Assembly: GCF_037975245.1 (NCBI RefSeq)
Contig: NC_092579.1
Location: 21,150,666 to 21,214,665 of the forward strand
Length of the DNA: 64,000 nt
Origin: Apostichopus japonicus
Lineage: Eukaryota > Echinodermata > Holothuroidea > Aspidochirotida > Stichopodidae
Direction of reading: 5' to 3'
Shown: piece by piece, positions 1-13,789 of the stretch
Layout of the letters: each line of letters starts with the position of its first letter
How positions within the stretch are numbered: position 1 is the stretch's first letter
Position numbers and translations under genes: made by a program
Notes under the pieces: generated by a model
What the model was told of the DNA's origin: nothing
What the model saw: the letters and a program-made list of their open reading frames with translations, nothing else
The model's database searches: none

Positions 1-66
1 GCATCTATGATTAGGACCATGAATAATTCATCAGACAGTCTAGCTGTTTGTGAATGCAATGTTTGA

Positions 67-100
67 TCACCTGTCTACTCACAACCTAAGCACTCTCTGA
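67..100. repeat. Copy of dispersed 'ACCTGTCTCC' repeat (copy a)
   Basis: A short degenerate copy of a sequence that recurs at least seven more times in the first 23 kb. It keeps the ACCTGTCT core followed by ACTCACAACCTAAGCAC. Only the centre of the family is present, without the upstream ACTTCGCTCC block. It is recognised only by comparison with the longer copies near 3.4 and 3.7 kb. Confidence 0.4.
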
Positions 101-1600
101 TGTGATCATAGTAACATTGCAGTGATATTTAAAGAAAACATTTGAGCATTGTAGAGTTTGAGAAATTGACATCAAAATCCCAAATAGCTTCTTTATTATT
201 AAAAGTGAAGCATTCTGTCTACTTGAAAAATTAACACGTCGAATATCAGAATTTTGTAGTGTTGTACCACAACGAGGCCGTATTTTTTGTTTTATCTTAT
301 AAATGCATTAAGGTCAGTAATAAGTAATAATGTCCTATATCAATATTGTTGTTCAAATGAAATGCATGAAGGCCAGAACCACTGTAGAAGAGTGAAGGCT
401 GTGGCCTTTGCAGCCAAATTAAAAGATAAGAAGGTCTCCTAATTATATTACATTTATTTAGTTTTGTGAATAGAGAGGAATATTTATTAGGAAAAAAAAA
501 ACATTGATCTATTTTGATAAAAGTTCTCCTACCTACAGTATATATTAAATTTCTTTTGTTGTTTCATAAATGTTTGTAATTTTAGAAAGGATTAATTAAT
601 TAAAGAAAAAATCTCCATTGATCTATTTCGATAAGAGCTGCATTAAACGCTGTTTGAGAAAGTTATATGAACCTTACTGTAGCTGTCTGCTACTGAAGTT
701 AGATTATCTGTATTTTTATAATGTTTTCCACTTACCATGATGTCACCACAATTACATGCAAAAGTAAAATGTCTCAAACTGTGAATACTTTGTACAGTCA
801 AGTTAGGATCCAGTTGGACAAGATTCATAATTGAGGAATCTATCCAGATATATCTGGAGTTATAAAGTGCTTTTACAGTAGTTGAATCCAGATCAGTTCC
901 TGGTAAACCACTTCAACAGGGGTTAGTACAGTACAGCATGCCAATTGCATAATAATTGTTGCATGCATGCATTGGGTATAAATCTTACAAATTATACTTC
1001 CTTACCAGTCTTATCACAACTATAAAGCAAAAGAAAGTTAAAAGTGAAACAGGGCTCGACTTAAAGACAAGTCTTTAAGAACATGACACTCAGAAACTTG
1101 GAAGAGATCTTTCCATCTTCATTTCACTGCATTTTCTCCCAGCCGGGTTCTTTAAAGAAAGATGTCGAAGTAGAGCTCAGTTCAGCAATCAACTTTAATT
1201 TGATTGATTTTATTTGATCGATAAGGTATTGAGGAGACAGGTAAGCTTGTTTCTCGTAATTTTCCTGCGAACTCTTGGAATTCTCAAATATGTTGATTCA
1301 GAGTTCGCATTAAATCCGACGTTTTCACCTTTCGTTTGTACAGCGTTTACACAAGTTTGTCTCGTCAGACATTTCTTCAAAGTTGTGTGTTTGTTTTCCA
1401 GATCTGGTGGAAACAGGGCAATAAAATAGATAGAGTATCTAACTTGATTATTGTATTTTAATGCTAAAATGTTGGTAAATTGCTACCATAATCCATATCT
1501 GAATATTCATATCATGGTTTCTTTTTTCTTCTCTCTCTCCTCCTTTACTTTCTTTACCGTTCATCGAACCAGAATACTCGGTGAGTATTTCCTCTTTGTC
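101..1600. other. Non-coding stretch, nothing recognised
   Basis: AT-rich sequence with many stops in every frame and no protein similarity that I recognise. The only noteworthy string is GAGGAGACAGGTAAGC at 1231-1246, a plus-strand copy of the reverse complement of the dispersed ACCTGTCTCC repeat; it reads as a consensus splice donor. Confidence 0.4.
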
Positions 1601-1615
1601 TGTTTTTTTAAATGT

Positions 1616-1943
1616 TATGATTTACTTCGCTCCTCTCTAACCTGTCTCCCACTCCACAATTGCACTTTCCTATCTACCTAACTACAGATTTGGAAACGGT
1701 TTAGCACTGCGCCCTCGCTCCCTGGGCAACGCCCACTAATTCCTTCCGGATCTTCCACCCGGAAGTTACTACACATGTTTCTCGGCAAAATTATTGCTTG
1801 TGACTTATATGATTTTTGCGTTTTTGGAATTCATAGTCGCTCGTAAATCCCCAACCAGTAAGTTTTGGGGTTTTTACTTCGCTCCTCTCTTACCTGTCTC
1901 CCACTCCACAATTGCACTTGCCTATCTACCTAACTACACATGT
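1616..1943. repeat. Two direct copies of dispersed 'ACTTCGCTCC…ACCTGTCTCC' repeat (copies b, c)
   Basis: The blocks at 1621-1684 and 1873-1940 are near-identical over about 65 bases: both carry TTTACTTCGCTCCTCTCT, an ACCTGTCTCCCACTCCAC core, ATTGCACTT and CTATCTACCTAACTACA. They lie about 252 bp apart in direct orientation, so this is either a local duplication or two insertions of one family. The reverse strand of the core reads GGAGACAGGTAAG in copy c and GGAGACAGGTTAG in copy b. The class of the element is unknown. Confidence 0.7.
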
Positions 1944-3349
1944 TTTGAGAGCGACTTTTGGTTAGTGTACATACAGAAGCCTGCATGTACACAGTTGCAA
2001 TAGTATTGAATTAATATTAAGGCTGCAGGGAGTGGGGAGGGGGAAGGGGGAAGGGGCAGGGGATGGGAATTATTTATTCACTATCCCAGTGCAACATGCT
2101 ATGTAAACATAGTAAAATGGTTGATTAAGTCCAAATATATAAAACAATTTTTTTTCTTATACAGGGACCATAGTACTTTATAGGAGATAAAATTTAAGAG
2201 CCTTCAAAGTTGCTATCACAATAATTTGAATACTAAATAATTCCCTGGGAGGGAGGAGGAGGAGGAGGGGGGGTTCATGCTAAGGGAAGGTGGATTGCAA
2301 ATTCTGCTACATGTCTCACAGTGTAACCGCATTCGCATGCAGACAGTCACTAATTTATTTCGATGGCTAAGCCCCTTTAACATCTATCCCACTCATCTCT
2401 AATCTCATTGGCGATGACAGCTATTAATTAGCAAACATTTTAATAAGGCCCTTGTCATCACCGTTGTCAGCCTAGTATTTTTAGAATCAACAAGTCAGAT
2501 ATTTTTGGGAGGGGTCAGAACAGTATCAATAAAAAGAGAAGAAAGAAAGAGCCACTGGAATGCATCGTTTGGAATGTTAATTTTCTTTTTCATCAATATA
2601 AATAATGATAAATGACTTTCTAATGTATTTATATACTGTCCTATATGATACTTACATGTACATCAAAGCCCCTTAAATTATATATAGACACTTCACTATT
2701 GATTCAATGGGATTGGATGCTGTCTGTAATTTATGCACCATGATATTGCAGTTTGATATTATAACAGAGGAAGACGAGACAGAGATTCCGAGTTGTTCAG
2801 TCAATTTTATTAATGATGTCATCTCCTATATATGTCCCATCTATACAAATTGACCACCTATCTATTATAAACTTAGAAAAGATTGGTAACATTTGAGTGA
2901 TAATCTGATCCACTTCTACTGTAGGTCATCTTGCCCAAGTCATCTTCTAAATCTATAGGGTACCTTTCTAAATAGTACAATTGCTCATGTACGATTTAGC
3001 CCTCCAATTGAATGTCAATCCATTTCTACATTTACAAATGCATCAAGTATTTGTCTGAAACCTCAATTGGATATATGATTGGACAGAAATACAATTTCCT
3101 TTCCTGTTAATTGTGAAATAATCTTTACAACAGTGACGAGTTTCAAACCAAGAATCTCTCTATATCTTACACTATGTTTTGAAAGTCGAGATGCAACTCT
3201 AGTTTTGTTGGAAATGGTACCTCTATCTTCAAGCATCAATGCCTTGGATGTATCTAGCTATTTGTAAGGAATCCCAAGCTCCCCCTCCTCCCCTCCTCCC
3301 CGTCCATGCCCCTTCCCTCCTCCCCCTCTCATGCATTTATAAATTACAA

Positions 3350-3746
3350 ATTCACTTCGCACGTCGCTTACCTGTCTCTCCAAAACCTCAGCACCTCTTT
3401 CTACCGTGCCTAGAATGATCTGGTAACCTTTTTACTGTGCGCCCTTCTATGCCTTTGATAAATTACAAATCAAATGCAAGCTACAAATTTCACACTGATC
3501 CACACAATACAACATATTCTCTTGCAAATGTGCACACCCATGCTAATGTATAGTATCCAAAAAAGAAACTGTTCCTAATATTTAATACTTTTAAATACTG
3601 TCATTCATGGTAAGCTAGTTCTTTGACCACAATTAGAATGCACTTGCTGCATTCCTCACCCACCTGTCTCCCCACAACCTTAGCACATCCTTCTACCGTG
3701 CCTAGAATGAACTGGTAACCTTTTATCAATGTGCGCCCTCTATGAC
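3350..3746. repeat. Two longer copies of the dispersed 'ACCTGTCTC' repeat (copies d, e)
   Basis: The copies at 3351-3454 and 3650-3744 share, in order, ACCTGTCTC, an ACAACCTTAGCAC-like block, CTTCTACCGTGCCTAGAATG, CTGGTAACCTTTT and TGTGCGCCCT. These are the longest members seen and define a unit of roughly 100 bp. No terminal inverted repeats or target duplications are evident, so the class is unknown. Confidence 0.7.
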
Positions 3747-6285
3747 CGGCTACTCCGGTCAATGCCCTTCCTTCTCATTCGACCATCCAAAGTGCCAACA
3801 TCGTGCATTTTGTTGTACGAATTTCCTACGACAATTTTCGTACTTTGAAAAGTACATCGGTATGTAGGATAGCGACATTTACCCATAAGGCCACCAAAGT
3901 ACACAGCACTGTCTTCTACCTCCCTTTGAAATAAATTAATCTTCATCTACAAATTAATTTCATTTCATTTGTATTTTTTTAATTTTGTTGTCGGTGTTGT
4001 TTGTTATAATTTTATCTCCTGCCTGTACAATTTCAGCCTCAAATTGCAACAGACACATTTCATCAAATTTAAACAATAAAAGTCAGCTTTTATTTTCCGC
4101 CTCCTCGGCCGAAAATTGCATCCAGTTCTGTTATCGATACTCTTGAGAATAGAATTAATAACCCTGTAGGGGTTTCCGGAATACATTGTATTTCATTTAC
4201 CTTGAAGTTGAAAAGTTATGACATCAAACCGACTTTAAAGTACTACATACAATTTATTACATGGACAATTAATTGTACATCTCAGACCATAGTCATAAAA
4301 GCCTGATATAAACTCTGTAGTTCTGTCATCAAGTTTTTCTTAATTGATTTTGATGATTAGGTGATGTTTCAGTATTTTTTTTCTCTATTATTTTAGGATA
4401 CAATTTATGCAAGATTAAGCAGGTTGTGATGACAAGCAAGAGTTAAGACAACAGATTTTTTTTTTTCAATTGGAAAGACCCTTTAACAGTAGATAGAAGG
4501 TCATCTCTTACAAATTTCATCACCCAGGTTGCTATTTTTAGTTTCAATTAAAAATTAAATTAAAATAACAGTTATAACGGTGACTTTGGGTTTATAATCT
4601 GTGTGCTAAAAATTCCATCAACGTTTTGGCAGAGAGTGTGTAATTGCTACTGTGCAGTCTCTGATGTTAGCATGATGTATTGTATATTGTACAGTGTGCA
4701 TTCCAAGTCATTTTCTTATGGTGAAAGAATATATACTTTATACAGGTTAATAATTTTAAGTACAGTTGCCATGTAAGTCTTACAGATCGTTTTCTTCACA
4801 ACCGAGAAATATCATGCATCTTCGTGGACATTTCTGTAAAATGCCCTTAAAAATCATCACAATTGAGTTTTTTTTAGCGTGAAATATTAGCATTATTTCT
4901 ACACAAGGATGGCAATTTACAATAGGTGGCATTTAAGTTTCATTGTGTCATTATCAAACTTTTGGTGCATATCTTTCTTTATGTATGGTTTTGTCATGGA
5001 GTTGCTTAAAAGTGGATGCATGCTGGCTTGAATTTCAAAGATTGTTAATAAAAACTAAAGAAAGGAATGAAAGATATTATTCCAATATTCCTCGATGAGG
5101 TTTTCGTTCTTACAACTTTTGACTTTCCAGAGCTTGTGAAAAAATACTTTTGGACTTGCTTCCATTTTCAATTCATCTCACACAAGCAGTTTTCTAATGC
5201 TAATACCACTTTATACTGTCCTCTCATATCATGCTTCAAAGCATTCGTACTGACATTCGTAATGAAAAGTTTCTAAACTCTGTCTGATAGAAACCATACC
5301 TATAGTATATGATATTAATACTGCTCATAAATGTCGTCCCAAACTTGGCACATCATATCTGCAGATAATTTGTATAATACCGTAGTTCTATGACTGTTAT
5401 CTTCACTCAAGGTCGCCTTAAACTATTCTACCTGCACATGCCCCTAATGGTAATTTTTCAACACCGTACATCCCCTAGTAGGCCTCCATGTACACTAAAA
5501 TGATGTATCGCCCGGTGGCCATCCTTAACTTGGCGTCTTGTAAAAACTCTGCGCAAGTACACATACATGTTGAATGAAAAGGAGGACTTTGCCTGCCTGT
5601 AAAATTCAACAAAATCAGGCAGTTTTAGGGGATAAAAGTCATCAGTAGCCACTCATGTCATATACTGAGGGAAATTTCAGACGATCTATCGATCGTTTGG
5701 AGTACTTTGTGTAAATGACCTGTCAGTCAGAGATGTTAAGGTGTCAATGAAAACATTCATGTTGGTTTTCCTTCCTGGCTTAAAGAAACAGCAGACAAGG
5801 ACCCGATGAGAGAATACACTGTGATTTAGAATAGTTTATCTGAGGTGCCTCAATATTAATTAAGTCAATTCACTTTCTCCCTTGTCTAGAAGTGTGCTAA
5901 CGAGGTCATCCTGTTGAATCTCCATCACTGGCATCCATCTGACACGTTTGTTCTCACATCACATACAATCTCTACGTCCAAATCTCTATGATTACCAAAT
6001 TGCTTGCATGGTTCTGAGAAACTTCCTTAAAATCATGGTGTCTGCGGCCTTCTTTGCATTTGAGAATGCAAGGAGGATCAGGATCCTGTTCCCCTGTCAC
6101 CCCTCCCCCCCCCCCCCCAGTCGATCATCGTTAAGTGCGATTGTGAGATGAGCAAATCATCAAACTACACAGAAACATCTTCTAAACTGTAGTCCTTGAA
6201 AGTTTGTTTATTATTACATAAGCAGACAGATACAGGTTATGGACTACTGTACGTTCTACTTTTATATCTACTTTAAACCCACCAG
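3747..6285. other. Non-coding stretch, nothing recognised
   Basis: Open frames here are short, overlap on both strands and resemble no family I know. Composition is AT-rich, with a C-run at about 6103-6118. Seen as intergenic or far-upstream intronic sequence. Confidence 0.35.
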
Positions 6286-6289
6286 ACCT

Positions 6290-6411
6290 GTACAGGGAAA
6301 ATGGAAAACACCATACAGTAAAGACATAAAAGTAACTTCTTCCACCCCACCCCCACCAGGCCTGTATGGGCAAAAGGGAAAACACAATACAATAAAGCCA
6401 TAAAGTAACAG
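6290..6411 (+). repeat. Tandem duplication, ~64-bp unit
   Basis: The segment starting at 6290 (ACCAGACCTGTACAGGGAAA) is repeated from 6355 (ACCAGGCCTGTATGGGCAAA). Both copies continue through a GGAAAACACNATACANTAAA-type block to a TAAAGTAAC end. Divergence of roughly 15 percent indicates an older duplication. Confidence 0.6.
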
Positions 6412-6490
6412 TGATTTCATTCATTCATTGTAGAAGCAGCTTCTGGGATTTTGATTTTGTCAAGTTTTATGAAACCTTACAGTATGAAAC

Positions 6491-6586
6491 TTTTTTTATG
6501 TAACCAAGTTTTATTTAACTTTGTTTTATGTAACCAAGTTTTATATAACCTTTTTTATGTAACCTTGTTTTATGTAACTTAGCTAC
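6491..6586 (+). repeat. Short tandem repeat, ~21-bp unit TTTTATGTAACC
   Basis: Four or five imperfect repeats of a unit containing TTTTATGTAACCAAGTTTTAT occur in a row. Typical minisatellite slippage product; no function is inferred. Confidence 0.65.
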
Positions 6587-7390
6587 TGAGTGTTATTCAA
6601 TGTCAGATAATTGCAATGAATTCAGCTGACTAGACCAGCCTGGACTTTTCCATCAAAGTTAAAGATATGGTAATATATAGAGTGAAAGAGTGGTTTCTTG
6701 GATTTGATTGGATTATTATCTAATCCTCATCCCGACACTTATCATATCAGTATGTTTTTTTTTTTAAATAACCAAATGCAATATATATATTTGAAAACTT
6801 TGGAAGACAAATTTTGGCTTAATTTTAAAGTTTCTTATTTGCAATGAAAACTTGACTACAGCCTGCTTTATGAACTCCATTGTTGTGGATTTTAGTAACA
6901 TCAAAAATGCATCAAGAAAATGGATCTTAATCCTATTAAAATCTCCTAAGTGGTCAGACTTATTTTAAAAAAAGGGCATATTTTATTGGACGCTAATGCA
7001 GTGGGTAGATGCATTAAGATGTTGTATGTACTCATTGTTATGTTTACAAAGAGTTAAAACGTGCAGTCATCGTAGAGCAGTCTGTACGTTTCTTGTGCAG
7101 GTGGTTTCATCAATGCCCGAATTATGACAGACTTTTATATATCGATTTTTCAAATATGAGAAACTTTTAGACCTGTCCTACAAAATGCTCTTTCTATCTG
7201 AAACACAAAGTTAAGTCATGTTTTTTATGTTTTTAATTTTTTTTTAAATGATAATATTGGAAAGTTATTATTTGAATTAATGAGAATATACTATATTGGG
7301 AAACAGTTAACGATACTGTACGCCCCGGTGGCATAATTGACGCTGAATGGTAATTATGACATATACTCAGAAGTAGAAATTTTGTCATTC

Positions 7391-7475
7391 TTACTTTCTG
7401 TACTTACCTGTCTCCTTACAACTATTATTCTCTACCCTTGTTCTACTGTACCTTGTCTTGAATGAACTGGGTGAC
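7391..7475. repeat. Copy of dispersed 'ACCTGTCTCC' repeat (copy f)
   Basis: Contains TACTTACCTGTCTCCTTACA, then a diverged TTCTACTGTACCTTG block and GAATGAACTGGGTGACC. This is the same order of blocks as the copies near 3.4 and 3.7 kb, with substitutions and small indels. Confidence 0.55.
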
Positions 7476-7897
7476 CGTTGACACAGTACTACAATATGCT
7501 TGTTTTGAGGGGAAATATTAACCGTTGTACAAAAGTATCATCACTCACATATCGTAGTAATAGAACATTGCTAACTTTGTTTTGAAAGCAAGTATATGGT
7601 TACAGGCTTCTTTGAGAGTAATAATAACAAGGTTGATATAATGGGCACGAAATACTACATTGTTGTCCTTTGTTTTACTTATAATTAAACAATACAGCAG
7701 TTTTATTAAAATGAGATAATATAATAACTCAATAAACTCATATTACATAAGCTCAATTCCCAATTTAAAAAGATCGATCCAAGCGTACATTTGTTCACTT
7801 TACTGAGCATGTGAACTTTCAGACATGTTGTCACGAACTGTATGATATTTTACCCCAGTCTGGTAAAAATCAATTAATTGTAAGTGTATAGCATTCA

Positions 7898-8143
7898 CCA
7901 CACTCATGGCATCCATACATCCACTATGGATGATCACGGTCATATATAAATGTGTACCAGTTATTATGATGTTATAATATTATATATAACAGTTATGATA
8001 ATATAGCTAATGGTTTTCTTTATATCATGACACAAAAGCATTTCGTAATATGATGAGGATTGCTGTATTCTTAACACACCCGTTTACTTCATTCATCCAC
8101 CACTCATGGCATCCATACATCCACTATGGACGATCAACGGTCA
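7898..8143 (+). repeat. Direct repeat pair, ~44 bp, ~200 bp apart
   Basis: CACTCATGGCATCCATACAT followed by CCACTATGGA and a GATCACGG/GATCAACGG-type end occurs at about 7900-7941 and again at about 8103-8142. The near-identity over ~40 bp is not chance. The ~160 bp between the copies is AT-rich and unremarkable. The nature of the repeat is unknown. Confidence 0.6.
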
Positions 8144-8736
8144 TCAAACTTTCTCCCGCTGGTGCTCACCTTCTGTCATTAAGTTGCTATCCTAGGGGGG
8201 TCAAAACAATGGTGATTGTGTTACCATAACGACAGTGTAAGCGACAATCCCATCTGTCCCGTCCCTCAGTTACAGTAGTCGTAACCGCGGCTGGTGTTTC
8301 AAACTTTTACAAACAGCTGTCATAGTATTCTTGGCGTTTCAAAACCAGATGTATAGAGAGATATGTGAGCAGTCGTTTGTGAAGTCGACATGTGGAACTC
8401 ACTCTCAAGGTTAGGAATCTAGAGTTGTTTAAGGTTTAAACATTCACAGTACTTTACAGGATCAATGGCGTTGACATTTCAAAAGTTTGAAAGAGTCAAA
8501 TTAAAAAGTAACACCATTCTATGACATTTTGTCTGAGATCTGATATGTCAAGGGAGCTGCCGATGAAAGATTGCAGGTTGTAAAATGAAACGGTTGACCA
8601 GTATGTGTCAACAAACTGAGAATATTATAATAATAATGTTTTCCATGAATGGAAAACGCATGTAATTAAGTCTGCAGTGGGATAGTGGTGAAGAGGGCGA
8701 TAGTCGATATAAAGGCGAGTCAGTATATCTATCTAA

Positions 8737-8776
8737 TTTACTTCGCTCCTCGCTTACCTGTCTCCTCACAAGATAG
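8737..8776. repeat. Copy of dispersed 'ACTTCGCTCC…ACCTGTCTCC' repeat (copy g)
   Basis: Only the conserved core is present: TTTACTTCGCTCCTCGCTTA directly followed by CCTGTCTCCTCACAA. This is the cleanest core of the family, and its reverse strand reads GGAGACAGGTAAGC. Confidence 0.65.
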
Positions 8777-10420
8777 GTGATTACACTTGTGTTTTATTCT
8801 TATTATCTACAAGTATTACCATTATACTATATGTGACAGATATATATACAGCTATAACAGTGAATTTATCTCACATAGAGAGCTATATAGGGCGCCATCT
8901 TTATTCCACCTGGGATATATATCACTGCAGGAATTTGATAATATTTATGGTACAGCTGAGCGAAGACTTTAGCAAGTCGAACATTGTTAATACATCTTGT
9001 CTCGACTTAAAATATACACACAATTTGCATTAAATAATTCAAACATTTTTTCGCAAAACTCCACCACAAGTGGAACTTTGACTCAATAATATACATATTC
9101 ACAACCTGTGTTGGCATCCATCGGTAACACAGCCCTTTTGATGCAATCGTGTGAATTTGACTCTGAGACTCGTAAAACGGTACGCATGTACGGACCTATA
9201 TTACAGCGCCCTCAGCTAGAACACTGCAGAGTATTTGGTCATATATCATTTTAAGGCTAATTACAATCCAGTGGTAATTCCACAAGCTGCTCTTGGCAAG
9301 AAAAGAATAGATCATCATGTTCTAAACATTCTTAATATGGAACATTGCACTCCATCATTAAAACCTAGCTCGGTGAATCTATCAGGAAATGGAACCAGGT
9401 TAATCGACATCACAATCATTACAATGTAGAATGATAGAGTGTGCACAGCTGTTTAGGAATGATGCTTCAATCAACTTTCTAGCTGAAGTGTCATATTGAA
9501 AAAGGAAGGAGTACATTTTGAATTAGTTTGGTTAATGTGATTCAACAGGTCTCAAAGTTGACGGGTGATTGGTTGTCTCATTATACTAAGCACTACGTAT
9601 TTGTGCTAATCACCATCACGTATACATGCACCGAACATTAAGCGTTCATGTCTTTGTGTAGTAATTTTGAAGATTTTTTGAATTTTGTTTTTCATAAATT
9701 TGGTGAAAATTGGTACGGTTTAGTTCTGTTTACAAAAAACTTGTATATAAATCTTTGCAATTGGTGCAACAATTTGCTAACTTTATGTAAGCATTAGCCT
9801 AGATTCATCCAAAATAAATTTTACATGAATTTATATTTTTAAGTTGTACCAATGGCATACATACACAGTTGATCTCTATTTGCTCTTTAGTACTGAACCT
9901 GTCACATAGCTTCTTGCTGTCATATATATACTTTCTACAGTTTGAAGCGACTGATTGTTGTTTACAATTAACATACTGTACACACATTCAGGCTTAAAGT
10001 GTACACCAGGATTCACTCAGAAAATAGTTTGTTTCCAAACGTGCACCGCTTGAATTAGGTTCGGCTGAAATAAAAACTTGAAAATTGAAGGAATCAAGAA
10101 GTTCAAATTTGTGTTGCTGACAAAATTTATTTGTAAAATTTTGTAGTACACAATCTCATGACCCAGCAGAGTAGTGTTAATTACTGTACGTTTGCTACTT
10201 AGTGGATGATTTGTATGTCCTAATGGACAGGACCCTCCTATTGTGACTTAATGTCTCAATTCCCCCCCCCCCCCCTCCACTCTCTTCCTTGTCGCTATCA
10301 ATTTGCGTTTCAGAGGAAAAAGAAGAGGGGATTAAAAATCTCCGCTCTAAGCTTCAGAGTTATAGTTGATATGTTTCTGCCATGCAGATCTATTTATTAA
10401 GCAAATCTTTTTGACAGTTT
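8777..10420. other. Non-coding stretch, nothing recognised
   Basis: AT-rich DNA with a C-run at about 10262-10276. No conserved coding pattern, tRNA or obvious element was found. Short open frames on both strands look like chance. Confidence 0.35.
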
Positions 10421-10424
10421 TCTA

Positions 10425-11068
10425 AAAGTAGCATCCATTTGTAGGGAAGGCCTTGCATTGCTTGGATTAGTCATTGATGCATTGTTGGACAGACCTCTAA
10501 CAAACTTGAAGGATGGCTGAAGGCAGCAAATTTATTTTCATATGATGTAGACCGTTAAAAACAACTGCCGTCACTCCAGGTTGTAGTAAACTCTTTTTGT
10601 ATTGAGAAATGGCCCTTTAAACAAATTAGGGTTCATCAGTTAAAGTGACTGGACTATCTAGTCTAATACATTGACCCCTTAAAGTTTAGGTCCACAGAGA
10701 ATCAACGCAAAGCTCAATGGGAAATATGTGGTATTAGGCTTTAATATTTTTATAGTAAAATGCAGGACTTTCGCTCAGAGACAGGTAACTTAACTTAAGT
10801 TGCATCCATTTGTGGGGAAGGTCTTGAAGGCAAACTGATAGATTGCAAGATGGATTAGTCATTGATGCATGGTTGATACATTGTTGGACAGACCTCTAGC
10901 AAACTTAAAGGATGGCTGATTAATTTTCATATGATCATATATCTAGTCTATTACATAGACCCTTTAAATGTTAATTCCTCAGAGAATGATAAAAAAACTG
11001 AATGGGAAAATATATGATATTAGACTTTAAAATTCTTATGGTAAAATGCAGGACTTTTGCCCAGAGTA
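10425..11068 (+). repeat. Imperfect tandem segmental duplication (~370 and ~270 bp copies)
   Basis: Copy 1 (about 10425-10781) and copy 2 (about 10797-11068) share a series of blocks in the same order: GCATCCATTTGTNGGGAAGG, GGATTAGTCATTGATGCAT, ATTGTTGGACAGACCTCTA, CAAACTTNAAGGATGGCTGA, CATATGAT, CTAGTCTA and GTAAAATGCAGGACTTTNGC. Copy 2 has lost an internal part of about 90 bp. Neither copy has coding potential. Confidence 0.75.
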
Positions 11069-11069
11069 G

Positions 11070-13780
11070 TAATATATTTTTATAGTCAAAGTCATGCAAT
11101 TACCCAAGTTTTGTCTCTATTTTTTATATGTAAAACTTTCAAAATTTTTGTATTCATATTATTAAATAGACCACACTTTCTTGTGTGAGGCTGAAAATAT
11201 GATGTACAACTTCCCCTCACCCTCTTTCCCCTCCCCTCCCCCCCCACCCCTCAGCTGTGGGCCTGTAATGAGCAAGATGATACTACGTTCTTTGTATCAT
11301 AATTAAGTTCATTGCATTGGCTAAATTATTGGATCCAAATAGCAAAGATTCCCCAGGCTTCTATATTGAGATCAAGCTAGGGGTGATAGGTGCATGTACT
11401 ATTTTCTACAGAGTATATACTTTTTGATATATGTTAATTTTCTATGTCAATATTACTTACTTGTGGACACAAGCTGCTGCAAACGAACTAACAGTTTTGT
11501 TGGTTTGATGGTACGGCGGGAAACCAAACATTGCGAACACACTTTGCTGCTTTAAAGTTGTTGCATATATAAATTACTGTATATGTTTTATTAGACAGCT
11601 GTTTAAGAAATATGTTTCTGTTGCATTAATATTGATAGAAGCCAGTCAAGTATGGTAGTTATACAGTAAGTCTTTGCATGAGTGACTCTAGGGCAGAAAA
11701 AAAAGAAAAGAAAAAGAAAGTCTTTACTGTAAGTAATCCATCTTCTCTGGATGATTTGTTGTCAAGTAGGTATACCAGGTCGATTGTTATTTATAGCCAA
11801 TTCAGGGAAAAACTAGACTAAATTTTCTCTTTGTTTTAGGGCGGTTTCTGTCGGGTTTTTTTCCGTATCAAATTGTGGTTTAATATTAATCGAGGATAAG
11901 GAAAGGATGGTGAAATGATTTATGCTGCAAATTAAAGGTAACAAAACTCAGCTGTTTGCAAGCTGACCTAATCAAGCCATCAATCAACTGGATGGATTGA
12001 TATACGTAAATAAATAATAGCTTTCAAAATGGTACGGTTGGCCAAATTCTTCCTTTTTTGCCCAAAGCCATAGGTTCAAGAGCCAGCTCCCAACAGTGGA
12101 AATGTTGAAACCTTAAAGCAGTTTGAGCCTTGCCTACTGCACATAAAGTTATAATCATGACTTTGTTGGATAATATGACATCTGTATGTTTCTTACGGTA
12201 TTCCTAACTTGAACCAAAAATAATAATTGGAACAAGGAGCTCTTTGAATGTTGCAGATTTTCAGTGACATGCCTTTCAAGTGACAGTACATACTATTTAT
12301 TATGTAGATATAATTAATATTAGCGGAGATAATTCTATGAATCATATTGAATGAAACATTTTAACTTGTTATGACATTGTCGTTCGTTTAGGATCGAATG
12401 TGCTTAAGTGATCGGTGACTCATCATAACAATTTTTTTCCAGGAAAACATATATAATGAAATTAATTACTTCCAAGACTTTCTATAGATATGCCTTATTA
12501 AAAGTTGATGTTGACATGAGGTATGTATATGTAGTTCAAAATAATGCTTGCATAGCATATGTATGCAATTAGCTTTGCATATATACATGTACAAGAATGA
12601 TGGTAGAGTTTTGTTGACTATTGTTACCAGTTATCAAGGCTAATAATCTGCTAAATGCAGCTCTTTTGATGGGAATAAGTACTTGTAATTGTATTCAAGG
12701 TTCATGTGAAGTGTCGCAGTACTTACAGTAGTTACTTAGGTAAATATATGGTTACGTAATATAATGTAAGTTCAGGCTTACATGATGTTCGAACCGTTAC
12801 TTAGTTACAAAGTGTTAAGCAATCGTAAGTGTTACTTCAATGAGACATCAAGCACTTATAAACCTAATTTGCATAAGGGAGATCACAAACTAAAAACCAA
12901 AAGCAATTTTATCTGGTTTAGCTATTATAGTGTGTCATATATAATATATTATGAATAAAATTTAGACTTATAAGTAGCTTCTTATATAAAATTATGGATT
13001 AAAAATCTCAATTATAGATTCAATCCCCAACAAATAAGAAGTCATTGCTTGAATATGTAATATGGAAATATTCTCGTTTATTTAGAAAGAATCCATTACA
13101 ATTAATCCTAGACTTAATTCAGTGATGATCAAATCACTTAATTCCATTTGCGTTTCTCTCCGTTTTCTGTTAATTAAGATGTAAATCAGATTTGTTAAAA
13201 CAATCACGATGTCATCAGTTATGTTGTCATTGATGTGACCTTCAAGTTGGCAGATGATCAACATTGACAAAGTAACATGACTAATTGCAGTTGTTCCATT
13301 TTCCAAAATTACATAATTATTTCAGTATGAAAAAAAGTATAAATGTTTTGGCAATGAAGGATGAGTTTTTCATTGATTTTTTTGTATTTTTTTTGTATAT
13401 ATTTTATACCCCCCCCCTTTGCAATTGTCATTCACTTTTTCCTGTTTCTATGATGTTCAGTGTATTTCTTAATGAAATCACTGCAGGCTTGTTTAGGCAA
13501 GTAGGGGATTGGGGGGGGGGGGTGGGGAGGGTGGTGTGAAAGAAAAGAACTAGTAACAAATTCTGTAATTACTTGCACATACTTTCTAAAAATGGGTTTT
13601 GGAATCCTGTCAAGATCCTTTCAATATATTAAGAGTCCAAAATTGATTTGCTACATGTGTACTTTATGTAAATGCTCTATTATATACAGCTCAACAGTTC
13701 CCCATGCATGGAGTGCCGTAGCAATGGTGTCCATAGCAACGACAGTCAGATTATGTCTTGTAGATGAAGTGCTTGACTGA
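11070..13780. other. Non-coding stretch, nothing recognised
   Basis: AT-rich sequence with C-runs (for example near 13410) and a G-run near 13511. The motif GTGTCCATAGCAAC at 13727-13740 is RFX/X-box-like but degenerate. No gene is supported. Confidence 0.35.
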
Positions 13781-13789
13781 TACCGACGC

